Origin: Peptoniphilus pacaensis
GTDB lineage: Bacteria > Bacillota > Clostridia > Tissierellales > Peptoniphilaceae
DNA length: 64,000 bases
Assembly: GCF_900088125.1 (NCBI RefSeq)
Contig: NZ_FLQT01000003.1
Span: forward strand, 1,301,071-1,365,070
Reading direction: 5' to 3'
The notes under the pieces were generated by a model. That model saw only the letters and a list, made by a program, of their open reading frames with translations. It was not told the DNA's origin and ran no database searches. Made by a program: the position numbers and the translations under genes. Of this stretch, positions 1 to 13,329 are shown in pieces. Position 1 is the stretch's first letter. The number at the start of each line of letters is the position of its first letter.

Positions 1-669
1 TTGATCATTCCCTATCTCTTCGTATTAATTTCCGCCCTCGCCGGCATGAATGTCTTTTTGGTTCTGACCAGCGGCATCGTCCTTTCCGGGATCATCGGCA
101 TGGCCACCGGCGGGCTTACCATGATGAGCTTCGCCCAAAACATTTTCGAGGGCTTTAGCGGCATGTTCGAGATCTTTCTCCTATCCATGCTTACCGGCGG
201 CCTTTCTTACATGGTGTCTCAAAACGGAGGCATCGAATGGTTGGTGCAAAAGATTCGCGGCTTTGCAAAAGACGTGAAATCGGCGGAACTATCCATCGCC
301 CTTCTGACCCTCGTCACCGACGCCGCAACGGCGAACAACACGGTGGCCATTATTATCGACGGGCCGGTGGCCAAGGAAATTTCCAGGGATTTTAAAGTGG
401 ATCCCAGGCGTTCCGCCTCCTTGCTCGACGCCTTCTCCTGTGTCATGCAGGGGATCATCCCTTATGGCGCGCAAATTTTAATCGCCGCGGGGCTCACCAA
501 GGAACTGGGGGCGGCGGCGGTCTCTCCCGTGGAAATTATTCCCTTCCTCTGGTACCAAGGTCTGTTGGCGGTCTTCGCCCTGGCCTCCATTTTCATTCGC
601 TTCGCCGATCCCAAGGACGAATGGGATTTTGAAAATGATGTGCCCATGCCGTCTTCCGTTAGTAAGTAA
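1..669 (+). CDS. Na+/H+ antiporter NhaC-family protein, C-terminal part (5' truncated by window edge)
   Basis: The reading frame is open from the first base, and the visible 222 residues are only the C-terminal half of a membrane transporter. Several hydrophobic spans are seen (about residues 1-33, 50-70, 95-118, 145-168, 180-202). The polar stretch with TDAATANNTVAII around residues 106-118 lies in a membrane region and resembles the ion-binding helix of NhaC/YuiF-type antiporters. Family members exchange Na+ for H+ across the cytoplasmic membrane and are usually 430-480 residues, so about half the gene lies upstream. The TTG at base 1 is probably an internal leucine codon. A strong terminator follows directly, so this is the last gene of its transcript. 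The superfamily is fairly sure; the exact substrate is not. Confidence 0.75.
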   Translation: MIIPYLFVLISALAGMNVFLVLTSGIVLSGIIGMATGGLTMMSFAQNIFEGFSGMFEIFLLSMLTGGLSYMVSQNGGIEWLVQKIRGFAKDVKSAELSIALLTLVTDAATANNTVAIIIDGPVAKEISRDFKVDPRRSASLLDAFSCVMQGIIPYGAQILIAAGLTKELGAAAVSPVEIIPFLWYQGLLAVFALASIFIRFADPKDEWDFENDVPMPSSVSK

Positions 670-673
670 AAAC

Positions 674-710
674 AAAGCGTCGATGAGAGAAATCTCCTCG
701 GCGCTTTTTT
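674..710 (+). terminator. Rho-independent terminator after the antiporter gene
   Basis: A stem of AAAGCG-CGA-GAGA pairs with TCTC-TCG-CGCTTT across two mismatches, with a GAAA loop, and runs into six T residues. It begins five bases after the stop codon. Confidence 0.85.
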
Positions 711-732
711 CATGCTCCGCCATGTTCAGGCA

Positions 733-764
733 CAAAAAAATAAGACCGGCTCGTCCGATCTTAT
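733..764 (-). terminator. Rho-independent terminator for the L25/Ctc gene
   Basis: Read on the minus strand, AAGATCGG pairs with CCGGTCTT (one G-T pair) and is followed by a run of T residues. It lies about 30 bases past the stop codon of the minus-strand gene at 794-1441. Confidence 0.8.
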
Positions 765-793
765 CTTTTCATAGGCCGCCGGAGCGGTCTGTC

Positions 794-1441
794 TTATTCT
801 TCGTCTTCGTCTTCCGATTCGGTTTCGTCTACAGTGGGAACTTCGGCTGCATCGGCATCGTCTTCGTCTTCGACGATTTCTTCTTCACGAGGTTCTTGTA
901 AGGAGCAGACGGCTTCTTCCAAATCCGTCAAGACTTCGATGTCGTCGATGGATGCGACGTCTAAGTCGGCGACGGTTAAGGTATCGCCAATTTGCATATC
1001 GGCAACATTGACGATGGCGTCGGAGGGAAGGCTGGTGGGCAAGCATTCGACTTCCACTTCTTCCAACAGTTGCAATAAGACGGAGGGTTCTACGCGAATG
1101 TCTTCGCGACCTTCCAATACGACGGGAATGGACAGCTTGATTTTTTCCTTCAAGTTAACGCCGTATGCGTCGAAGTGAATCAGTTGATTCTTGAAGGGGT
1201 GGGATTGGATTTCCTTAAACAGGATCTTGTAATCCTTTCCGTTGACATTGACGTCGACCAAAGCGGATGTACCGGCTTCATCGACGACTTTTTCCAATTC
1301 GTTGGCCTTGGCGGCAACGGCGACGGGTTCGGAGTCTTGAGCATAGAAGATGCCGGGGACGTAACCTTCGCCTCTGGTCTTCTTCGCGCCGGCCGTGCCC
1401 GTGTGTTCGCGATTAACTAAATTTAATTTAATGGTGTTCAT
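794..1441 (-). CDS. rplY: 50S ribosomal protein L25 / general stress protein Ctc
   Basis: The 215-residue product has the two-domain Ctc form of bL25. An N-terminal domain (about residues 1-90; NREHTGTAGAKKTRGEGYVPG at the start) binds 5S rRNA, and a TL5-type C-terminal domain covers about 95-185. A strongly acidic tail rich in Glu and Asp ends the protein. Ctc proteins of Firmicutes and Thermus TL5 share this layout and sit at the central protuberance of the 50S subunit. The start is the ATG at 1439-1441, preceded by AAAGGAGG. The gene has its own promoter (1472-1500) and terminator, so it is monocistronic. The acidic tail is a common variable feature of the family. Confidence 0.93.
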   Translation of the reverse strand: MNTIKLNLVNREHTGTAGAKKTRGEGYVPGIFYAQDSEPVAVAAKANELEKVVDEAGTSALVDVNVNGKDYKILFKEIQSHPFKNQLIHFDAYGVNLKEKIKLSIPVVLEGREDIRVEPSVLLQLLEEVEVECLPTSLPSDAIVNVADMQIGDTLTVADLDVASIDDIEVLTDLEEAVCSLQEPREEEIVEDEDDADAAEVPTVDETESEDEDEE

Positions 1442-1471
1442 TCATTTCCTCCTTTGTTTACTCAGCAATCT

Positions 1472-1500
1472 ATTATACCTGAAATTGTGCTTGATTTCCA
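1472..1500 (-). promoter_or_regulatory. Sigma-A-type promoter of rplY/ctc
   Basis: On the minus strand, TGGAAA and a perfect TATAAT are separated by 17 bases, about 30 bases upstream of the start codon. Confidence 0.7.
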
Positions 1501-1594
1501 CGTTTTCATTCACTTCGTCGGGTTTTTCTCCGGAAGAGGGAGAAAATTCCTGCGAAAAAGAAAAAATCCGGGCGAATAGACGAAGCTTCTCGGT

Positions 1595-2836
1595 CTATCT
1601 TCTCCAGCGCTTCAAGCGCTCCTTATTCCACTGGCGATCTTGAAAGTCGGCAATTCGATCGCTTATGCCGGTGAGAAAGCTCGGCATGTGATGCTCCCTT
1701 ACTCCGGTGGAGCGGTGGTAGCGCACGCTGAGGCATAGGCCGATCATGGCCAGATTCACCATTTGGAAGGTGCCACCGTAGCTGATGAAGGGAAGGGGAA
1801 TGCCGGTGACGGGCATGAGCCCCAAGGTCATGCCCATGTTCTCCCAGATGTGGATGAAGAGAACGCTTAAAAAGCCGAATATCATCAATTGTCCGCCCTT
1901 GTCTTTGGCAAGCTTCGTCAGTTGCAAGAGGCGGTAAAATAACAGGGCGTATAAGAGAATCAGAAGGGCGCCGCCGAGAAAGCCCAATTCTTCCACGAGG
2001 ACGGGGAAGATAAAGTCCGTTTCCTTCGTAGGAATAAAATTAAATTGGGTCTGGGGTCCCTTGTAAAGGCCTCGGCCGAAGAGGCGGCCGTCGCCGATGG
2101 CGATGCGACCTTCGTAAGCTTGGTAGCCGCTGCCCGATGTGTTGGCGTCGGGTTTTAAAAAGTCCAGGATCCGGTCCTTCTGGTAATCGTCCAGGCGGGC
2201 ATAGAGAATGGGCAGAGACAAAAAGCCCGCCCCCATGGCGCCGAAAATATATTTCCAGTCCAAGTCGGAAAAGAACAACATGACGGCGATGAAAAACAGA
2301 AAGACCATGGCCGTGCCGAAGTCGGGCTGGAGCATAATGAGCCCGACGGGAAAGCCCGCAAAAACCAGGGCTTTCGCCAGTTCTTTCGGCTCGTTGATCT
2401 TGTCGCCGTGGGCCTCTAAATAAAAGGCGAAGCAGATGACGAGAAAGATCTTGACGAATTCCGCCGGCTGAAAGTTAATGGGGCCGATGGCGAGCCAGCT
2501 CTTGGATCCCCAGGTCGTGTCCCCGTGGCCGAAGAGGAGCGTGGCCACTAAAAGCAAGACGCTGAGGCCGTAAAGAAATGGATAATAGCTTCGCCAGATG
2601 CGGTAGTCCACCAGCATGAGCCCGCAGGCAATGGCCGCGCCCAGCAGGGTGGCGACGCCCTGTTTGATTAAAAAGGGCCGGTTGCCGTAGGACAGGGTCG
2701 CCGAGGACAGCACCACGAAGCCCAAGAGGATAATGGCGGCGACGATCAAAACCAGGCTTCGATCCACGTCCCACTTGCCCGGATTCTCCCGTTTAAAAAA
2801 AGGCTTGATTTTTTCAAAAAGCTTTCGCTGAATCAT
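1595..2836 (-). CDS. rodA: Rod shape-determining protein RodA (SEDS peptidoglycan polymerase)
   Basis: This 413-residue polytopic membrane protein belongs to the SEDS family (RodA/FtsW/SpoVE), glycosyltransferases that polymerise lipid II with a partner class B PBP. Family hallmarks are present: GSKSWLAIGPINFQPAE in the first half, then FIPTKETDFIFPVLVEELGF and a C-terminal PVTGIPLPFISYGG. The conserved Asp of the PDFGTA motif is seen as LQPDFGTAM. About ten transmembrane helices are apparent. RodA is preferred over FtsW because of the family wording of the loops and the absence of a neighbouring mur cluster; FtsW/SpoVE remains possible. I start at the ATG at 2834-2836, which has AAGGAGAT upstream, rather than at the 26-codon longer open frame, which runs into the divergent promoter region. 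Confidence 0.88.
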   Translation of the reverse strand: MIQRKLFEKIKPFFKRENPGKWDVDRSLVLIVAAIILLGFVVLSSATLSYGNRPFLIKQGVATLLGAAIACGLMLVDYRIWRSYYPFLYGLSVLLLVATLLFGHGDTTWGSKSWLAIGPINFQPAEFVKIFLVICFAFYLEAHGDKINEPKELAKALVFAGFPVGLIMLQPDFGTAMVFLFFIAVMLFFSDLDWKYIFGAMGAGFLSLPILYARLDDYQKDRILDFLKPDANTSGSGYQAYEGRIAIGDGRLFGRGLYKGPQTQFNFIPTKETDFIFPVLVEELGFLGGALLILLYALLFYRLLQLTKLAKDKGGQLMIFGFLSVLFIHIWENMGMTLGLMPVTGIPLPFISYGGTFQMVNLAMIGLCLSVRYHRSTGVREHHMPSFLTGISDRIADFQDRQWNKERLKRWRR

Positions 2837-2846
2837 AGTATCTCCT

Positions 2847-2875
2847 TTGTCAGAGTGTGATAGTATTATTATACA
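2847..2875 (+). promoter_or_regulatory. Promoter of the queG-nth-vanW operon
   Basis: TTGTCA and TATACA are separated by 17 bases and lie 19 bases before the queG start. On the opposite strand TATAAT (2868-2873) could serve rodA, so the two divergent promoters probably overlap. Confidence 0.7.
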
Positions 2876-2894
2876 ACAATAGAAAGGACTTGGG

Positions 2895-3803
2895 ATGGAA
2901 GTAGACAGAATCAAAGACCGCTTGCACTTTCACGATTTGGCTTTGGTGCCGGCCCGCTCGCTGGATGCCATGGCTTCTGTTTTCGCGAAAAGAAAAGCGG
3001 CGGGGGACATGCTGCCCATCGAAGAAGAGGATCTGCTCCTGCGCATGGATCCGGCACAGTCCCTGCCCTCGGTGAAGTCTATTTTCGTCGCCTTTGAACA
3101 AGTGCCCTTTTCCCATTGCGAGCCGGCGCCGAAGGAAGGCTACGGCCGCTTGGCGGGCTTTTCACGGGACAGGGATTACCACTTGATTCTAAATGAAAAA
3201 ATGGCCCGTCTGGAAAATTACTTACAGGATACCGTCCCCGGCATCGAATACCACCGCCAAGTGGACACGGGGCCCTTATACGAGCGGGGCTTTGCCGCCA
3301 TGACGGGGAGGGGCTATATCGGAAGAAACGGCAGCTTCATTCATCATCGCCTGGGAAGCTATGTGGCCATCGGCCTCTTGCTTACGAATGTGGAAGGCGG
3401 CGAAGTCCTGAGCTCCGAAGACAGCTGCGGAGATTGCAGAGCCTGTGTCGACGCCTGCCCGGGCCGGGCCATCGACATGAGCGGCGTGCTCCATCCCGGC
3501 CGCTGCCGCTCATGGATCACCCAAAAGCGGGGCGAATTGACGGAAGGAGAGCGGGCGGTCATGGCCGATTGGATCTACGGCTGCGACGTGTGTCAAATGG
3601 TCTGCCCGAAGAACGTGGGGATCGACGAGGTATTCGAGATGGAAGATCCCGTCCACCACATTCCCCTGGAAGGGCTGGAAGAGGAATCGAATCGCTCCTT
3701 TAAAAAACGCTACGGGCACTTGAGCGGCTCCTGGCGGGGAAAGAAGCAGTGGGTGAAAAACGCCGCCTACATTCGCCGTTATTTTGATGAGAGGAAGAAG
3801 TAA
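2895..3803 (+). CDS. queG: tRNA epoxyqueuosine reductase QueG (short form)
   Basis: QueG reduces epoxyqueuosine to queuosine at tRNA position 34, using cobalamin and two [4Fe-4S] clusters. Both ferredoxin-type clusters can be seen: C178-C181-C184-C188 followed by Pro, and C230-C233-C237 followed by Pro, with C204 between. The VDTGPLYER segment (Asp124) corresponds to the catalytic aspartate region, and GYIGRNGSFI is typical of the family. At 302 residues it is clearly shorter than the 375-390 residues of the Escherichia and Bacillus proteins. The missing part is the C-terminal HEAT-repeat domain that helps bind tRNA. The ATG at 2895 has GAAAGGA upstream. It is the first gene of an apparent operon with nth and the vanW-like gene. 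Confidence 0.92.
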   Translation: MEVDRIKDRLHFHDLALVPARSLDAMASVFAKRKAAGDMLPIEEEDLLLRMDPAQSLPSVKSIFVAFEQVPFSHCEPAPKEGYGRLAGFSRDRDYHLILNEKMARLENYLQDTVPGIEYHRQVDTGPLYERGFAAMTGRGYIGRNGSFIHHRLGSYVAIGLLLTNVEGGEVLSSEDSCGDCRACVDACPGRAIDMSGVLHPGRCRSWITQKRGELTEGERAVMADWIYGCDVCQMVCPKNVGIDEVFEMEDPVHHIPLEGLEEESNRSFKKRYGHLSGSWRGKKQWVKNAAYIRRYFDERKK

Positions 3804-3804
3804 T

Positions 3805-4446
3805 ATGCCTTTAACGAAAGAAGACGCTTTAAAAGTCTATGAACGATTGGAAACCATGTTTCCCGACGCGCGGGCGGAGCTGGATTACACCACCCCCTAC
3901 GAACTTTTAATCGCCACGATTTTGTCGGCCCAATGCACGGACGTGCGGGTAAATAAAGTGACCAAGGTTCTGTTCCAAGAGTACAACACGCCGGAAAAAA
4001 TGGTGACCTTGTCTCAAGAAGAGCTGGAAAGCTATGTGAAAAGCTGCGGCGTCTATCGAAACAAGGCGAAAAACATCTTGGCGGCATCCCGCATTATTTT
4101 AGAATCCTGGGGCGGGGAAATTCCGCCTACCATCGAAGATTTAATGACCCTCCCCGGCGTGGGGCGAAAGACTGCCAATGTGGTGGCATCCAATGTGCTG
4201 GGCATTCCCGCCATCGCCGTGGACACTCACGTCTTTCGCGTGTCCAATCGCCTGGGCCTCGCCGAAAGCAAAAATGTGGACGGGACGGAAAAACAACTCA
4301 TGGCCATTTGGCCGAAAGAGTGTTGGACCAAGGGGCATCATCTCTTAATCTTTTTAGGCAGAAGAATCTGTAAGGCGCAACGGCCCCTTTGCGAAGACTG
4401 CGATCTGAAGGATCTCTGCCTCCATGTGCAAGGAGCATCGAATTAA
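3805..4446 (+). CDS. nth: Endonuclease III (DNA glycosylase / AP lyase)
   Basis: This 213-residue protein is a complete endonuclease III for base excision repair of oxidised pyrimidines. The helix-hairpin-helix LPGVGRKTANVV carries the catalytic Lys122, and Asp140 lies in VDTHVFR. A C-terminal [4Fe-4S] cluster is formed by C189-x6-C196-x2-C199-x5-C205, the exact family spacing. I choose the ATG at 3805, one base after the queG stop codon, instead of the upstream ATG at 3784 that lies inside queG; GAGGAAG precedes it. Its stop codon overlaps the start of the next gene by one base. Confidence 0.95.
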   Translation: MPLTKEDALKVYERLETMFPDARAELDYTTPYELLIATILSAQCTDVRVNKVTKVLFQEYNTPEKMVTLSQEELESYVKSCGVYRNKAKNILAASRIILESWGGEIPPTIEDLMTLPGVGRKTANVVASNVLGIPAIAVDTHVFRVSNRLGLAESKNVDGTEKQLMAIWPKECWTKGHHLLIFLGRRICKAQRPLCEDCDLKDLCLHVQGASN

Positions 4447-5798
4447 TGGAGAAAAATTACTTACACTTTCGTCGCAAGAAGCGGCGCCATTTAAAAAAAC
4501 AGAAGAGAAAGCGCATGGCCACCGTGGCGGGCGCCGCGGTCCTGGTCTGTTTCATCGCCGTGGGCTTTCTGCCCACCTTCGGGATCATCAGCCCCGGGAC
4601 CCATTACTGCGGCAACAGACTGGGTTTTTTGACGGTGAAGGCCGCAGAGGAAAAAATCAATAAGCATCGCGAAGATTTTCAAACAAAGACCGTCACCCTG
4701 ACTCACAAGGAAAAATCCACCGCCTTAACCGCCGGCCAGATGGGCCTTTCCGTCAACGGCGAGCAGGCGGCGAAAGATGCATTGAAGGAAAGTCGGAGCC
4801 GTCACTTCCTCGGCCGCATGGGCCAGGTGTTTAAGCGGGAAGCCGTGCACACGCCCATTCAGGTGGATGAAGCCGTACTTAACCGCCGGCTCGGGAGCCT
4901 CGACGGCGTCCTGTACGCCACGGCGAAGCCCGCCACCGTGGCAATGGAAGGGGAGAAGGTAGTCATTCGCCCGGGTAATCAAGGAGAAATGCCCGACACG
5001 GCCCGCGCCATCGTGGACTTGTCTCACGGCATCGACGAGCCCGTGGAGATTCAAACGAAAATCGTGGAGCCCGCCATCGAAGCACAGGCCCTGGCGGGGA
5101 TCGACGCAAAAATGGCCACGGCCGTCACCGAATACGATGTGAAGGACAAAAACCGCACCACCAATGTGGAAGTGGGCGCGGGATTTTTCCGCCGCATCGT
5201 CTTGGCGCCGGGAGAAAAGATTTCCTTCCTCTCCACCATCGGCGGCATCGACGAGGCCCACGGTTTCGTCAAGGGCAAGACCGTATCAAACGGCGTAGAG
5301 ACCGAAGGTATCGGCGGCGGTGTCTGCCAAGTGTCCACCACCATGTACAATGCCGTGGCCCGGGCGGGGCTCAACATCATCACAAAATTCAATCACTCCA
5401 AACCCGTGCCCTATGCAAGAGAAGGCTTGGACTGCGCCGTGAGCGACGGCTACAAAGATTTTATCTTCGCCAATCCCTATACCAAGCCCGTGTATATAGA
5501 AACCACGGCCACGGACGGCAAGCTCAGTTGCACCGTCTACGGCCCCGGAGAAGAAAAGCCCTACACCATCGACCTGGTGCCGGAAAAGGTGCGAGACCTG
5601 CCGGCATCCAATGAAGAAAGCTACACCACGGATCTGCCCGCAGGGGAAATCAAAGTGCTGCAAAAGCAAGTGAACGGATCGATCTACAATACCTATGCCG
5701 TCTATTCCCAAGAGGGAAAGGGAAGCAAACGGCTGTTGGTGGCAAAGAGCCGCTACGTCCCCGTGGACGGAAAAGTTTTAATCGGGAAGGGAAAATAA
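4446..5798 (+). CDS. VanW-family membrane-anchored cell-surface protein
   Basis: The 450-residue product starts with a very basic stretch and a single membrane anchor (about residues 25-45), so most of it should lie outside the membrane. A region like the YoaR-type putative peptidoglycan-binding domain precedes the VanW domain (about 250-370), recognisable by APGEKISF, GIGGGVCQVSTTMYNA and FANPYTKPVYI. The last 70 residues look like a G5-type domain. VanW was named after a vancomycin resistance cluster, but its biochemical function is unknown, and nothing here points to resistance. The ATG at 4446 overlaps the nth stop codon (TAATG), so translational coupling is likely. No clear terminator follows. 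Confidence 0.85.
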   Translation: MEKNYLHFRRKKRRHLKKQKRKRMATVAGAAVLVCFIAVGFLPTFGIISPGTHYCGNRLGFLTVKAAEEKINKHREDFQTKTVTLTHKEKSTALTAGQMGLSVNGEQAAKDALKESRSRHFLGRMGQVFKREAVHTPIQVDEAVLNRRLGSLDGVLYATAKPATVAMEGEKVVIRPGNQGEMPDTARAIVDLSHGIDEPVEIQTKIVEPAIEAQALAGIDAKMATAVTEYDVKDKNRTTNVEVGAGFFRRIVLAPGEKISFLSTIGGIDEAHGFVKGKTVSNGVETEGIGGGVCQVSTTMYNAVARAGLNIITKFNHSKPVPYAREGLDCAVSDGYKDFIFANPYTKPVYIETTATDGKLSCTVYGPGEEKPYTIDLVPEKVRDLPASNEESYTTDLPAGEIKVLQKQVNGSIYNTYAVYSQEGKGSKRLLVAKSRYVPVDGKVLIGKGK

Positions 5799-5802
5799 AT
5801 CC

Positions 5803-5834
5803 TTGCTTTTTAAAACGCGTCATGTTAATATAAT
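5803..5834 (+). promoter_or_regulatory. Possible promoter in the 187-bp rpoB leader
   Basis: A TATAAT (5829-5834) lies in an AT-rich stretch with TTGCTT (20 bases away) or TTTTTA (16 bases away) upstream. A second weak option is TTGACG at 5907. The spacing is poor in each case, so the exact rpoB promoter is uncertain. The leader is otherwise non-coding. Confidence 0.35.
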
Positions 5835-5985
5835 AAATTGCATAATAATCTAAAATTATATGGAAAAGACGGTCGCAGCTACGGAAGAAGATGTATTTGT
5901 AAGTTATTGACGATTCATGCATGAGGAAATTCTTACACATACATTTTTTGTTTTTCGAAGAAACTGTAAGGGGTGAGGAATTTAG

Positions 5986-9681
<3,696 letters not shown>

Positions 9682-9727
9682 GTCCTTTTCGGCAGTTGAA
9701 GGTATATAAAGAAAGGAGTCTTGCTCC

Positions 9728-12700
9728 TTGAGCAGAAACGAATTATTTCATTCCATTAAAATCGGCTTAGCATCCTCGGAAAAAATCAGATCTTGGTCCT
9801 ATGGGGAAGTCAAGAAGCCGGAAACCATTAACTACAGAACATTAAAGCCCGAAAAAGAAGGTCTTTTCTGCGAAAAGATTTTCGGACCCACGAAAGACTG
9901 GGAATGTTCCTGCGGAAAGTATAAGCGCCTGCGCTACAAAGGCGTGGTCTGCGAAAAGTGCGGCGTGGAAGTCACCAAGTCCAAGGTGCGCCGGGAACGC
10001 ATGGGCCACATCGAATTGGCCGCACCGGTCTCTCACATTTGGTACTTTAAGGGCATTCCTTCCCGCATGGGCCTGGTCATGGACATCAGCCCCCGGGCAC
10101 TGGAAAAAGTCCTCTACTTCGCATCCTACATCGTCACACGCGTCGACGAAGGGGTGCCGGATCTATACGAAAAGCAACTTTTGACCGAAACGGAATACCG
10201 CGAATTTAAGCGGGAATACGGCGACAAATTCGAAGCGAATATGGGTGCCGAAGCCATTCGGGATCTGTTGCGCAAAATCGATTTAGACGAGATTTCCAAG
10301 GATCTCAGAGAACAATTAGACGACGCCACCGGGCAAAAGCGGGTGCGCATTACCCGCCGCTTGGAAGTCATCGAAGCCTTCAGAAGCTCCGGAAACAAAT
10401 GCGAGTGGATGATCTTGGATTGCATCCCCGTCATTCCGCCGGAACTGCGCCCCATGGTGCAATTAGACGGCGGTCGCTTCGCCACATCGGACTTAAACGA
10501 CCTGTACCGCCGCGTCATTAACCGGAACAACCGCCTGAGAAAGCTCATGGACATCGGTGCGCCTGAAATCATCGTGCGCAATGAAAAGCGCATGCTCCAA
10601 GAATCCGTGGACGCCTTAATCGACAACGGCCGCCGCGGCCGCCCGGTCACCGGCGCGGGGAACCGCCCCTTAAAGAGCCTTTCCGAAATGTTGAAGGGCA
10701 AGCAAGGGCGCTTCCGTCAAAACCTGCTGGGTAAGCGGGTGGACTACTCCGGTCGTTCCGTTATCGTCGTCGGACCGTCCTTGAAATTCTATCAATGCGG
10801 TCTGCCGAAAAACATGGCCTTGGAACTGTTCAAGCCCTTCGTAATGCGGGAGCTCGTGGAACGGGAACTGGCCCACAATATTAAAAGCGCCAAGCGCATG
10901 GTGGAACGGGTGCGCCCCGAAGTATGGGACGTGCTGGAAGATGTCATTAAAGACCATCCCGTGCTCTTAAACCGTGCGCCTACCCTGCACCGTTTGGGGA
11001 TTCAAGCCTTCGAACCGGTGCTCGTGGAAGGCAAAGCCATTAAACTCCATCCCCTGGCATGTACGGCCTACAATGCCGACTTCGACGGGGACCAAATGGC
11101 GGTTCACTTGCCCTTGTCGGCGGAAGCCCAAGCGGAAGCTCGCCTCTTAATGCTTTCCACAAACAATATTTTGGCATTGAAAGACGGCAAGCCCATTACC
11201 ACGCCGTCTCAAGACATGGTTCTAGGGATGTACTACCTGACCATGGACAGAAAGAGCCACGTCAAAGGCGACGGCATGACCTTTATGGATGAAAAGGAAA
11301 TGTTGCATGCCTATGCCTGCGGCTGGGTTCATCTCCATTCCCACGTCAAGGTGCGTCGCTTTAAAGATGAAGAAGACAAGCGGGGCAAGATCGTGGAAAG
11401 CACCGTCGGTCGCTTTATGATCAACCGCGCCATTCCCCAAGACCTTGGTTTTGTGGACAGGGAAAAAGATCCCTACGGCTTGGAAATCGATCAGGTGATT
11501 AACAAAAAGCTCTTAGGCAAAATCATCGATCGCTGCTATAAACTCCACGACAATTTGGAAACCGCGGCCTTCCTCGACGAAGTGAAGAGCTTAGGCTACC
11601 ACTACTCCACCATCGGCGCCATGTCCATTTCCATGGGCGACGTTGAAATTCCCAAGGAAAAGCCGGACATTCTCCATCAAGCGGATCTGGACGTTGAAAA
11701 ATACGAAAAGGCGTTCCGCAAGGGTCTCATCAGCGACGAAGAGCGCTACGAACACGTTATCGACATTTGGAACGAAGCCACGGACCACTTAACGGACAAG
11801 GTTATGGAAGGCTTCGGCGAATTAAACAATATCTTTATTTTCGCCGACTCCGGAGCCCGTGGTTCCAAGAACCAAATTCGTCAATTGGCCGGTATGCGCG
11901 GGCTCATGGCCTCGCCTTCCGGACGTACCATCGAAGTTCCCATTACCTCAAACTTCCGCGAAGGTCTGGACGTACTGGAATTCTTTATGTCCACTCACGG
12001 TTCTCGGAAGGGCTTGGCGGATACGGCACTGCGTACCGCCGACTCCGGTTACCTGACCCGTCGTTTGGTCGACGTATCTCAACAAGTGACCGTCACCGAG
12101 GAAGATTGCGGTTCGGACAGCTACATCGTGGCCAAGTCCTTTAAAGACGGTCGCGAAATGATCGAAGAAATGCAGGATCGTATCGAAGGCAGAACCTCTT
12201 ACGAAGACGTGCATCATCCGGAAACCGGCGCCCTCCTCGTCAAGGCGGGTGACATGATCGGTTCCAAAGAAGCCGAAGCCATTATTGCCGCCGGCATCGA
12301 AGAAGTGAAGATTCGCTCCGTCTTGGGCTGTAATTCCGAAGATGGCGTCTGCGCCAAGTGCTACGGCGAAAACATGGCTACGGGTCGCCCCGTGGGCATC
12401 GGCGAAGCCGTCGGCGTCATCGCCGCACAATCCATTGGCGAGCCCGGGACTCAGCTGACCATGCGTACCTTCCACACCGGCGGGGTCGCAGCGGCAGCGG
12501 ACATTACCCAAGGTTTGCCTCGTGTCGAAGAACTTTTCGAAGTGCGTAAGCCCAAGGGTCTCGCCATTATCGCCGAGATCAGCGGCACGGTGGACATTCG
12601 CGAAACGTCGAAGAAGCGTGAAATCGTCATTACCGCCGACGACGGCACCTCGGAAGCTTACACCGTGGTTTACGGCGCCCGCATCAAGGTAAAACCCGGC

Positions 12701-13267
12701 GACCGGGTAGAAAAGGGCGACGAGCTTACCCAAGGCTCCGTCTATCCCCAAGACCTGCTTCGCGTCAAAGGCGTCATGGGCGTTCAGGAATACATCGTCA
12801 GAGAAGTACAACGGGTTTACCGTCTGCAAGGGGTAGACATCGACGACAAGCACATCGAAGTCATCGTTAAACAAATGATGTCCAAGGTCCGCATCGACGA
12901 TGCCGGCGAAACCAGCCTCCTCCCCGGCAGCATGGTGAGCAAAAAAGAATTCGAACGGGCCAACAAAAAGGCGGCGGAAGCCGGCCTTCAAGAAGCCACG
13001 GCGATCCCCACCTTACTCGGGATTACCAAGGCCTCCCTGGCTACGGATTCCTTCCTCTCTGCGGCGTCCTTCCAAGAAACGACCCGCGTCTTAACCGATG
13101 CGGCCATTGAAGGAAAGCAGGACTACCTCAAGGGCTTAAAGGAAAATATCATCATCGGCCAACTGATTCCCGCCGGTACCGGCGTTCGCAAGAACGGCAC
13201 GGTCTACTGGGAAGAAGAGGACAAGCGAAAAATAGATTTGGACATTCTCGAAGGAATGAGCCTGTAA
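9728..13267 (+). CDS. rpoC: DNA-directed RNA polymerase subunit beta'
   Basis: The 1179-residue product is full length. The N-terminal zinc ribbon is C-x-C-x(n)-C-x2-C (CSCGKYKR ... CEKCGVEV), the catalytic Mg2+ motif is [12 protein letters not shown], and the second zinc site includes [13 protein letters not shown]. The trigger loop and bridge-helix regions ([21 protein letters not shown]) are intact. I read the start as TTG at 9728, nine bases after AAGGAG; no better in-frame ATG is seen upstream. It is co-transcribed with rpoB and closed by a strong terminator six bases after its stop codon. Confidence 0.98.
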   Translation: MSRNELFHSIKIGLASSEKIRSWSYGEVKKPETINYRTLKPEKEGLFCEKIFGPTKDWECSCGKYKRLRYKGVVCEKCGVEVTKSKVRRERMGHIELAAPVSHIWYFKGIPSRMGLVMDISPRALEKVLYFASYIVTRVDEGVPDLYEKQLLTETEYREFKREYGDKFEANMGAEAIRDLLRKIDLDEISKDLREQLDDATGQKRVRITRRLEVIEAFRSSGNKCEWMILDCIPVIPPELRPMVQLDGGRFATSDLNDLYRRVINRNNRLRKLMDIGAPEIIVRNEKRMLQESVDALIDNGRRGRPVTGAGNRPLKSLSEMLKGKQGRFRQNLLGKRVDYSGRSVIVVGPSLKFYQCGLPKNMALELFKPFVMRELVERELAHNIKSAKRMVERVRPEVWDVLEDVIKDHPVLLNRAPTLHRLGIQAFEPVLVEGKAIKLHPLACTAYNADFDGDQMAVHLPLSAEAQAEARLLMLSTNNILALKDGKPITTPSQDMVLGMYYLTMDRKSHVKGDGMTFMDEKEMLHAYACGWVHLHSHVKVRRFKDEEDKRGKIVESTVGRFMINRAIPQDLGFVDREKDPYGLEIDQVINKKLLGKIIDRCYKLHDNLETAAFLDEVKSLGYHYSTIGAMSISMGDVEIPKEKPDILHQADLDVEKYEKAFRKGLISDEERYEHVIDIWNEATDHLTDKVMEGFGELNNIFIFADSGARGSKNQIRQLAGMRGLMASPSGRTIEVPITSNFREGLDVLEFFMSTHGSRKGLADTALRTADSGYLTRRLVDVSQQVTVTEEDCGSDSYIVAKSFKDGREMIEEMQDRIEGRTSYEDVHHPETGALLVKAGDMIGSKEAEAIIAAGIEEVKIRSVLGCNSEDGVCAKCYGENMATGRPVGIGEAVGVIAAQSIGEPGTQLTMRTFHTGGVAAAADITQGLPRVEELFEVRKPKGLAIIAEISGTVDIRETSKKREIVITADDGTSEAYTVVYGARIKVKPGDRVEKGDELTQGSVYPQDLLRVKGVMGVQEYIVREVQRVYRLQGVDIDDKHIEVIVKQMMSKVRIDDAGETSLLPGSMVSKKEFERANKKAAEAGLQEATAIPTLLGITKASLATDSFLSAASFQETTRVLTDAAIEGKQDYLKGLKENIIIGQLIPAGTGVRKNGTVYWEEEDKRKIDLDILEGMSL

Positions 13268-13273
13268 ATAAGA

Positions 13274-13297
13274 AACTCCGCTTCGGCGGAGTTTTTT
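13274..13297 (+). terminator. Terminator of the rpoBC operon
   Basis: AACTCCGC-TTCG-GCGGAGTT followed by TTTT: a perfect eight-base stem with a stable tetraloop. Confidence 0.93.
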
Positions 13298-13300
13298 CTA

Positions 13301-13329
13301 TTGACAAGAAAGCCGTAAAGGAATACCAT
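13301..13329 (+). promoter_or_regulatory. bioY promoter
   Basis: TTGACA and TACCAT are separated by 17 bases. The promoter starts immediately after the rpoC terminator and runs into the palindrome at 13329-13347. Confidence 0.65.

Noticed and set aside
1521-1548. TTTTCTCC/GGAGAAAA hairpin downstream of rodA
   Set aside because: It has an eight-base stem but lacks a T run on the minus strand, so I do not call it the rodA terminator.
3784-3804. Upstream ATG of nth at 3784
   Set aside because: It lies inside queG, and the ATG at 3805 gives the usual endonuclease III N-terminus.
11948-12991. Open frame of 347 codons antisense to rpoC
   Set aside because: Shadow of rpoC, with no domain resemblance and no start context.
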